Below are positions 1-5,892 of a DNA stretch of 7,340 bases, in pieces; position 1 is the stretch's first letter; each line of letters begins with the position of its first letter. The notes beneath the pieces are model-generated. The model was not told where the DNA came from. It saw only the letters and a program-made list of their open reading frames with translations, and searched no databases. Made by a program: the position numbers and the translations under genes. Origin of the DNA: Bacteroidota bacterium (GTDB lineage: Bacteria > Bacteroidota > Bacteroidia > Bacteroidales > UBA12481); contig JAUVKA010000198.1 in the NCBI GenBank assembly GCA_030592205.1, positions 1 through 7,340 of the forward strand, read 5' to 3'.

Positions 1-1325
1 ATTCTCCTGTTTACGGATGTGACGCTTTCTGGAAAAACTTTTGGAATCTTAACAATTTATGGGCCCTTGTAACTCCGGAGATAGCAAATTCCTGGGTAAA
101 ATCTTTGCTTGAAATTTATGACCGTGGCGGGTGGCTACCGAAAGGACCTACCGGAATTGAATATTCCAGCATCATGGTAGCTTCTCATGAAGTTGCCCTG
201 ATTAACAGCGCCTATCAGAAAGGCATCCGTAACTATGATATTGAAAAGGCTTATGAAGCTATCCGGCATGTTCAGATGGAACCCGGGAGGGCTCATCCTT
301 GTGGCGGATTGGTTGGCAATACACAACTGAAAAAATACATGGAGCTGGGATACGTGCCCTACGGTCCGGGGGCTTCAATTAGCTATTTTGGCACACCTGA
401 TGAAGGCCCGGTTTCCAATACGCTCGATTATGCCTTCGATGACTGGAATGTTGCCCAGATGGCCAAAGCCCTGGGAAAAACAGATGATTTTGAATATTTC
501 ATAAAAAGAGCAAACAATTTCAGAAATATATTCGATGAGGAAAGTGGCTATGTAAGACCAAGACTGGCAGATGGATCGTGGCTGGATCAAAATCAGTTAG
601 ATTCCTGGAAAGGAGCTGGTTTCGTTGAGGAACATGCATGGCAATATGGTTTTATGGAGGGTAATGCCTGGCAATACACGTGGTTTGTCTCTCATGATGT
701 GAATGCACTCGTTGAAATGATTGGGAGGGAAGAGTTCAACAACCGCCTTAGCAAAGGCTTTGAAATGTCGGCAAAGACGAATTTTAATGCTCCAAGAGAA
801 CTTTTTGCAGATTATCCTATTAATCATGGAAACCAGCCAACCATGCAGGCTGCATACCTTTTTAATTACTCAGGGAAACCATGGCTTACTCAGAAATGGG
901 TAAGGGAAATTATGGACCATTACTATGGAACCCACCCTGAAAATGGCTGGCCTGGTGATGAGGATCAGGGACAAATGGGCGCATGGTTTGTAATGAGCGC
1001 TTTGGGGCTGTTCGAAATGGATGGAGGTGGATCAATCAAACCAATCTATGAAATCGGATCCCCCCTGTTTGAAAAGGTTACCATCCATCTTGATACTGAT
1101 TATTACAATGGAGAGACATTTGTAATAGAAGCCAAAGGAGTCTCTGCCGAAAAAAGATACATCCAAAATGCCTCCCTTAATGGCATTAAGCTAACTAAAC
1201 CATGGTTCTACCACAGTGAACTGGTTGGAGGCGGGTCTCTGGTTTTTAAAATGGGAAGTAAACCAAATAAAAGATGGGGCAGCAAACCAGAAGATGCTCC
1301 GCCATCCATGTCGAAAATTAATTGA
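1..1325 (+). CDS. GH92 alpha-mannosidase-type glycoside hydrolase, C-terminal part (5' end outside window)
   Basis: The reading frame is open from nt 3 to a TGA at 1323-1325, giving 440 visible codons. GH92 proteins usually run to about 700-760 residues, so the N-terminal beta-sandwich and any signal peptide lie upstream. A TTG at 105 could be mistaken for a start, but the protein-like sequence continues to the window edge. Family landmarks are GCDAFW (nt 15-32), EGNAWQYTWFVSHD (from nt 657), NHGNQP (nt 822-839) and GDEDQGQMGAW (from nt 954). In GH92, calcium-dependent inverting exo-alpha-mannosidases, these segments form the catalytic (alpha/alpha)6 domain. From what I remember of the family, the Glu of EGNAWQ corresponds to the general acid and the acidic GDED segment to the base; both are kept here. 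Several positions differ from the common GNEPSHH and GNEDCGQMSAW forms, so this is a divergent subgroup and the linkage specificity is open. It probably acts in the periplasm. The next gene starts 16 bp downstream. Confidence 0.9.
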   Translation, partial: SPVYGCDAFWKNFWNLNNLWALVTPEIANSWVKSLLEIYDRGGWLPKGPTGIEYSSIMVASHEVALINSAYQKGIRNYDIEKAYEAIRHVQMEPGRAHPCGGLVGNTQLKKYMELGYVPYGPGASISYFGTPDEGPVSNTLDYAFDDWNVAQMAKALGKTDDFEYFIKRANNFRNIFDEESGYVRPRLADGSWLDQNQLDSWKGAGFVEEHAWQYGFMEGNAWQYTWFVSHDVNALVEMIGREEFNNRLSKGFEMSAKTNFNAPRELFADYPINHGNQPTMQAAYLFNYSGKPWLTQKWVREIMDHYYGTHPENGWPGDEDQGQMGAWFVMSALGLFEMDGGGSIKPIYEIGSPLFEKVTIHLDTDYYNGETFVIEAKGVSAEKRYIQNASLNGIKLTKPWFYHSELVGGGSLVFKMGSKPNKRWGSKPEDAPPSMSKIN

Positions 1326-1341
1326 TAAAAAAGAAAAAAAA

Positions 1342-2916
1342 ATGAAACAAAAACATCTTTCTATTAGGTACGTAGTTATTGGAGTTATACTATTGTTTTT
1401 ATACTCATGTTCAGCTCCAAAGCAAAAACATGAATCAAATTCGTCAGTATTGGCTGACATCCCTTTTGATATGCCGGAGATTCACGAGCCTGTTTTCCCT
1501 GATCAGACTTTTGATATTCGCAACTATGGTGCGGTTGGTGACGGCAGTACTGTAAATACTAATGCAATAGCAAATGCTATCGCTGCCTGCGCAGATGCCG
1601 GGGGAGGAAAGGTATTAATCCCAAAGGGAATCTGGTGCACGGGTCCCATACATCTTAAGAGTAATATTAATCTCTACGTGGCACAAGAAGCAGAAGTTCG
1701 TTTCAGCAATAACCCGGATGACTATCTGCCCGTTGTATTTACGCGATGGGAAGGTGTTGAGTGCTACAACTATTCACCTTTGCTATATGCGAAAGACTGT
1801 AATAACATTGCCATAACGGGGAAAGGGACTTTCAACGGCCAGGGAGAACCCTGGTGGGGCTGGAAGAAAAAACAGGTAAAAGCAGCTCAGGAACTTTATG
1901 ATTCAGAATTCAATGGCATCCCGGTAAATAAACGTATTTACGGGACTAAGGAAGCAGCCCTGCGCCCTCAAATGATCCAGTTGATAAATTGTAAAAACGT
2001 ACTTCTTGAAGATTATACTTCAAGAAATACCCCATTCTGGAACAATCATCTCGTTTACTGCGAGCATGTCATTATACGAAACATAAGGCTGCTGAATCTG
2101 TATGATTCTCCTAATACAGATGGGATAAATCTGGAATCCTCTCGGTACATTCACATTCAGGGACTCTATGCTGATGTGGGTGACGATGCTGTATGTATCA
2201 AGTCAGGAATGAATGAAGACGGCTGGCGGGTTGCACGTCCTTCAGAAAATATTGTTATTGAGAACTGCTACGTAAACAAAGGACATGGAGGAATCGTATT
2301 TGGCAGCGATATGTCAGGCGGTATTAGAAATATCCTTGTGCAAAATTGCGAATATGATGGTACGTGGATGGGGATCCGTTTGAAATCAATGCGCGGCAGG
2401 GGGGGCTATATCGAGAAAGTCTGGATCCAGGATATAAAAATGACTAATATTGTTTGGCATGCTATATTACTGAATATGCACTATCCCTTTTCTTCAGCAG
2501 AGAGTCGCAGCAATACACCTCCTCAATTTCATGATATCCACATTAAGGATATAACAATCCAGGGAGCGGAAAATGCTATTACTCTCCGTGGGCTGCCTGA
2601 AGAACATATTGAAAATGTCACCATAGAGAATGTTACTGTTTTCGCTGACATTGGTTTAGTTGCTTCAAATGCACAGAATATCAGATTGGTTAATGTTAAC
2701 ATCACTCCGCAACAAGGACCTGTTATGTTGTTGAATGAATGTTTGGATTTTACTATTGAGGGTTCAACCATTAGCGATACTATTGATACATTTCTTCATC
2801 TGAAAGGAGAAAAAACAAAGAATATTACTCTTATTGGAAATTACCCACCGGATATTCTCCAAAAAGTTAAAATTAATAAAGAGGTACATACAGATGCTGT
2901 TTCAATACAAGAGTAG
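1342..2916 (+). CDS. GH28 polygalacturonase-type glycoside hydrolase, lipoprotein
   Basis: This gene encodes 524 residues. The frame is open back to 1216 inside the GH92 gene, but ATG 1342 is preferred because it begins a lipoprotein signal: positive n-region, hydrophobic residues 10-21, and L-Y-S-C with the lipidated Cys at 23. No acidic run follows the Cys, so the Bacteroidota surface-export signal is not obvious and a periplasm-facing anchor is likely. From about residue 57 comes a pectate-lyase-type start (FDIRNYGAVGDG), then a right-handed beta-helix. The GH28 catalytic signatures are all present in order: NTDG (258-261), GDD (280-282), GHGG (314-317) and RLK (346-348). Asp260, Asp281 and Asp282 match the acid/base trio of inverting polygalacturonases; His315, Arg346 and Lys348 match substrate-binding positions. 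It should hydrolyse alpha-linked galacturonate, but exo-galacturonidase, rhamnogalacturonase or xylogalacturonan activity cannot be separated from sequence alone. The leader is A-rich with no clear Shine-Dalgarno site. Confidence 0.93.
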   Translation: MKQKHLSIRYVVIGVILLFLYSCSAPKQKHESNSSVLADIPFDMPEIHEPVFPDQTFDIRNYGAVGDGSTVNTNAIANAIAACADAGGGKVLIPKGIWCTGPIHLKSNINLYVAQEAEVRFSNNPDDYLPVVFTRWEGVECYNYSPLLYAKDCNNIAITGKGTFNGQGEPWWGWKKKQVKAAQELYDSEFNGIPVNKRIYGTKEAALRPQMIQLINCKNVLLEDYTSRNTPFWNNHLVYCEHVIIRNIRLLNLYDSPNTDGINLESSRYIHIQGLYADVGDDAVCIKSGMNEDGWRVARPSENIVIENCYVNKGHGGIVFGSDMSGGIRNILVQNCEYDGTWMGIRLKSMRGRGGYIEKVWIQDIKMTNIVWHAILLNMHYPFSSAESRSNTPPQFHDIHIKDITIQGAENAITLRGLPEEHIENVTIENVTVFADIGLVASNAQNIRLVNVNITPQQGPVMLLNECLDFTIEGSTISDTIDTFLHLKGEKTKNITLIGNYPPDILQKVKINKEVHTDAVSIQE

Positions 2917-2951
2917 AGCGACCAAGACTGGTCTAAGTATAGTAGGCTAAC

Positions 2952-4382
2952 ATGTGTAACAATACATTACCTGAAAATAAAAAAGGGAAAATGGGAAAAA
3001 ATTTATGGGCACGTAGAAATTTCCTTAAAAAGAGTAGTATAATTGCCCTGGGAACAGCATTTACAAATCATTCCATGGCTAAGGCTCTGAATTCATTCGC
3101 TATCAATAAAAGTGAATTAGGGGTAGCAAATAAACCAAAGGCTCCGATTACTGCTATTGTTTTAGGTGCGGGAGGCCGTGGAAACGTTTACTCAAAATAT
3201 GGTCTGAAATTCCCGGATGAACTAAAAGTTGTAGGCGTTGCAGAACCTGTTGAATTTCGCAGAAAAAGGTTTTCAGAGGAATATCAGATTCCGGAAAAAA
3301 ATCAGTGGGTTACATGGGAGCATGTATTTGAGAACAAAAAACTGGCCGATGTATTAATCATCACTACACCGGACCGTTTACATCATGGCTGTGCCATGGC
3401 CGGATTGAACGGTGGATATGATATTCTTTTGGAAAAAGCGATCGGAATGAATTGGGAAGAAGTTAATGATATTCTGCAATTATCAAAAAAGAAGGATAGT
3501 ATTGTCGGTATCTGCCATGTGCTTCGCTATTCCTCATATTTTCGCCAGCTTAAGGATGTTGTAGATTCTGGTGTATTAGGCGAGTTACTTAGTATTGAAC
3601 ATACCGAAAAGCTTTCCATGGACCACTACATGCACTCGTTTATCCGCGGTTATTATCGGAACAGCAAAGAAGCAGCACCAATGTTGTTGGCGAAATCATG
3701 TCATGATCTGGATATATTACGCTGGATCATTGGGAAACCCTGTAAATATGTTTCTTCCTTTGGCTCACAAACTGTATTTATAAAAGAAAATGCACCTGAA
3801 GGTAGTACAATGCGCTGCACAGATTGTCCCATTGAAGCGGAATGCCATATGTCTGCGCTAAAAAGATATACCCGGGAAAAGGATGGATTACATCATCTTG
3901 TTATAGAGGATTATGAAGATGCAACTATATTAAGAGCATTGAAAGAAGGTCCGTTCGGCAAATGTGCTTGGCGATGTGATAATGATACGATCGATCATCA
4001 GGTGGTTAATATGGAGTTTGAAGATCAGATTACAGCTTCTTTTACTTTGGGATTTTCACCTGTCTATGGCCGGACAACAATAGTGAATGGTTCATTGGGT
4101 TGTATTATCGGAAAATTGTATGAGGGCTTTGAAGTTCATGACATCAGGACTGGGGAGGCTACAGTTTATAATAGCCAGATTCCTCAGCATTTAATGTCTG
4201 GCCATGGAGGTGGAGATTTTGGATTAATGTATGACTTCGTCCGGGCAGTTCGCTCTCAAGATCCTACAATGTTGTCTTCATCTTTAGAAGAATCTGTAGA
4301 AAGTCATTTAATTGGATACAAGGCAGAAGAAAGCCGGCATAAGATAAAAACCATGGAAGTGAACATGGCATCCTACATATAA
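2952..4382 (+). CDS. Tat-exported Gfo/Idh/MocA family NAD(P)-dependent oxidoreductase
   Basis: This gene encodes 476 residues from ATG 2952. ATG 2991 (463 residues) is an equally good start, since it leaves a shorter n-region typical of Tat signals. The twin-arginine motif ARRNFLKKS is at 20-28, followed by a short hydrophobic stretch, which suggests export folded with its cofactor. A Rossmann fold starts near 66 with the dinucleotide loop GAGGRG (72-77). The family's EKP motif reads EKA (161-163), keeping the Lys but losing the Pro. The C-terminal substrate domain has KSCHDLDILRW (248-258), holding the His/Asp pair usual near the active site, and a cysteine group C289-x2-C292-x5-C298 plus C338 and C342 that could bind metal. 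The family oxidises or epimerises sugars and cyclitols, and some members hydrolyse glycosides by a redox mechanism; I do not see GH109-specific sequence. It lies 35 bp after the GH28 gene, which suggests co-transcription and a role on released sugars. Confidence 0.9.
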   Translation: MCNNTLPENKKGKMGKNLWARRNFLKKSSIIALGTAFTNHSMAKALNSFAINKSELGVANKPKAPITAIVLGAGGRGNVYSKYGLKFPDELKVVGVAEPVEFRRKRFSEEYQIPEKNQWVTWEHVFENKKLADVLIITTPDRLHHGCAMAGLNGGYDILLEKAIGMNWEEVNDILQLSKKKDSIVGICHVLRYSSYFRQLKDVVDSGVLGELLSIEHTEKLSMDHYMHSFIRGYYRNSKEAAPMLLAKSCHDLDILRWIIGKPCKYVSSFGSQTVFIKENAPEGSTMRCTDCPIEAECHMSALKRYTREKDGLHHLVIEDYEDATILRALKEGPFGKCAWRCDNDTIDHQVVNMEFEDQITASFTLGFSPVYGRTTIVNGSLGCIIGKLYEGFEVHDIRTGEATVYNSQIPQHLMSGHGGGDFGLMYDFVRAVRSQDPTMLSSSLEESVESHLIGYKAEESRHKIKTMEVNMASYI

Positions 4383-4423
4383 TTTATGCAATTGCTTTTC
4401 ATGCTTTACGGATACGATTTGCC

Positions 4424-4637
4424 CTAACAGTAGCCCCATTCTATAAAACTAACCTGACACCAATGAAAAGCTATTCTTGGATCGGGTAATAAAAGTGACG
4501 GATTTTATGAGTAGTATTCAGTTAAAGATCACCAGCCACACGGATACAATACTTTCCTTGGAGCTGCCGGTGCCTTAGGAAAAGCTGTAAACTTAATGAT
4601 AAATGAAGCCTTGAATCAATTGACTGAAAGTAAATAG
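4424..4637 (+). pseudogene. Possible degraded C-terminal coding remnant, family unassigned
   Basis: The gap before the URO-D-like gene reads like protein once a frame change is allowed. In the frame of nt 4424, LTVAPFYKTN and then PMKSYSWIG run to a TAA at 4487. From about 4485 the frame of nt 4527 continues as GNKSDGFYE, meets a TAG at 4512-4514, then reads YSVKDHQPHGYNTFLGAAG and an amphipathic Ala/Leu-rich tail to a TAG at 4635-4637. The two frames join naturally around SYSWIG/SGNKSDG. The internal TAG could be a CAG (Gln) by one transition. The final stop lies 3 bp before the next ATG, the spacing of an operon gene. I cannot name the family, and no intact start is visible. Decayed gene, assembly error and chance open frame all remain possible; the compositional look of the last 40 codons makes chance less likely. 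Confidence 0.4.
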
Positions 4638-4640
4638 TTC

Positions 4641-5735
4641 ATGAACGGGAAAGAAAGAATCAAAGTAATTTTTGATAAAAAGCCAGTCGACCGTCCCGGG
4701 TTTTGGCTGGGGAATCCTGCAGACGATGCTAAAGAGATTTATGCTGAAGCATTAGGAATTTCTATAAATACTCCAAAACAGGAAAGTAGTACAAGTAATT
4801 CGATACTAAAAGCCTCAAAGCTATTTGACCTGGATGTTCTGCTGCACGAGAAATTGGGGAGCGACCTTTTTTGGGCTAGCCCCGAATTAGACCCTAAAGT
4901 TTACCAGCATCCTGAAGGAAAACCTATGTTTGATATTTTTGGAGGGAAACCCAGGGAAAGCCTAACCCAACCTGGAATATTTGCAGAGTGTGAAGATATT
5001 AAAGAAGTGGAGGCATTTGAATGGCCCAATCCAGATTATTTAAAGTTTGATGAAACCTTAAAAATTGTGGGAAAGGCCTCATCGAAAGGCATGGCTGTAT
5101 TTGGAGGAATGTGGATGCCCTTTTTTCATACAGTTGCTGATTTTTTCGGAATGGAAAACTATTTCATGAAAATGTTTACATCACCTCATGTGGTTAAAGC
5201 CGTTACTGAAAAGGTGCTCGAATTTTATTTAGAAGCCAATCGCAAGTGTCTTAATCTCATGGGAGACAAAATTGATGCTCAGTTTTTCGGGAATGATCTG
5301 GGAAGTCAGAAAGGTTTATTGATCGGAGCAGATCAGCTTAAGGAATTTGTATATCCTGGTTTTATCAAAATTATTGATCAGGCAAAATCGTATAACCTAA
5401 AAGTTGTTATGCACTCCTGCGGAGCAGTCTCAGATATCATTCCTGACCTCATTGGCTTTGGTATAGATGCTCTCCATCCCTTACAGGCTAAAGCCAAGGG
5501 AATGGATGCTGGAAATCTCGCAAAAAATTTTAAGGATGACATAGTTTTTATTGGGGGGATTGATACACAAGAGATACTGCCTTTTGGAACCCCTAAGCAG
5601 GTGAAAGACGAGGTGGAAAGGGTGAAAAGTATTTTGGGTGAGCACTTTATCGTATCTCCTAGCCATGAAGCCTTACTTGCAAACGTAAGCTTTGAAAATG
5701 TCATAGCTATGCGTAATGCAGCAATAATGGAGTAA
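4641..5735 (+). CDS. Uroporphyrinogen decarboxylase-superfamily protein, MtaA/CmuA-like methyltransferase type
   Basis: The product has 364 residues and no signal peptide, so it is cytoplasmic. It begins with the family's NGKERIKVIFDKKPVDRPG (2-20) and follows a URO-D-type TIM barrel: FGGMWMPFFHTVADFFG (154-170), a conserved GNDLGSQKG (217-225), the metal-type motif HSCG (258-261), GIDALHP (274-280) and GGIDTQ (305-310). The HxC pair is typical of the MtaA/CmuA branch, where zinc activates a thiol or similar acceptor for a methyl group from methyl-corrinoid; true HemE lacks it. No Cys follows C260. Where MtaA-type proteins carry the third ligand, this one reads SPSH (339-342), so His342 may substitute. 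The methyl donor and acceptor cannot be read from the sequence. No corrinoid protein or partner methyltransferase gene is in the window. ATG 4641 has no strong Shine-Dalgarno site. It is probably co-oriented with the glycan genes upstream, but a 258-bp gap separates it. Confidence 0.85.
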   Translation: MNGKERIKVIFDKKPVDRPGFWLGNPADDAKEIYAEALGISINTPKQESSTSNSILKASKLFDLDVLLHEKLGSDLFWASPELDPKVYQHPEGKPMFDIFGGKPRESLTQPGIFAECEDIKEVEAFEWPNPDYLKFDETLKIVGKASSKGMAVFGGMWMPFFHTVADFFGMENYFMKMFTSPHVVKAVTEKVLEFYLEANRKCLNLMGDKIDAQFFGNDLGSQKGLLIGADQLKEFVYPGFIKIIDQAKSYNLKVVMHSCGAVSDIIPDLIGFGIDALHPLQAKAKGMDAGNLAKNFKDDIVFIGGIDTQEILPFGTPKQVKDEVERVKSILGEHFIVSPSHEALLANVSFENVIAMRNAAIME

Positions 5736-5892
5736 ATATTATGAACGAAAGATCTAACCTACTTTAAACCCATACTGAAAAGACATGGGAGCAACTATTT
5801 TTAAGGTAAAAAATAATAATGGCAAAAGTAATTGAGGTCGCTTATTACGAAATGATTAAACTACAGGAGAAATAAATTAAGATAAATTAATC
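5736..5892 (+). other. AT-rich intergenic region, no confident gene or terminator
   Basis: This 157-bp gap contains only very short frames. One, ATG 5819 to TAA, reads MAKVIEVAYYEMIKLQEK (18 residues); another nearby ATG gives 16 residues. Both could be chance or fragments. An AGGAGA at 5865-5870 lies about 22 bases before the next ATG, farther than a normal Shine-Dalgarno spacing. I see no hairpin followed by a T run, and no clear Bacteroidota TAnnTTTG promoter element. Confidence 0.4.
5871..5890 (+). repeat. Two tandem copies of an AT-rich 10-bp unit before the AGE-fold gene
   Basis: AATAAATTAA and GATAAATTAA stand next to each other, sharing nine of ten bases, immediately before the start region at 5893. 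They may simply be an unstructured AT-rich leader that helps ribosome loading, which is common in this phylum, or an operator half-site pair. The repeat is seen directly; its function is unknown. Confidence 0.45.

Noticed and set aside
1216..1341. N-terminal extension of the GH28 gene overlapping the GH92 gene
   Set aside because: The frame is open there, but the added residues would bury the lipoprotein signal that starts at ATG 1342, and that signal fits perfectly at the N-terminus.
2920..2933. Small inverted repeat GACCA-AGAC-TGGTC after the GH28 stop
   Set aside because: The stem is 5 bp only and no T run follows, so it does not look like an intrinsic terminator; a repeat this short occurs often by chance.
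4392..4421. Possible Bacteroidota promoter (TTG plus TACGATTTG) before the URO-D-like gene
   Set aside because: The -7 element has three rather than two bases between TA and TTTG, and the site lies more than 200 bases from the start codon; support is too weak.
4394..4471. 9-bp inverted repeat (GCTTTTCAT at 4394-4402 and ATGAAAAGC at 4463-4471) flanking 60 bases
   Set aside because: The match does not extend at either end, and a 9-bp match in a gap this size is not rare. The second copy also falls inside the coding remnant.
4512..4514. In-frame TAG as evidence for a recoded genetic code
   Set aside because: TAG ends the GH28 gene at 2914-2916 in a normal position, and all intact genes lack internal TAG, so stop-codon recoding is not needed.
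5378..5704. Long antisense open frame of 108 codons opposite the URO-D-like gene
   Set aside because: It lies wholly within a well-supported gene on the + strand and its translation shows no recognisable domain.
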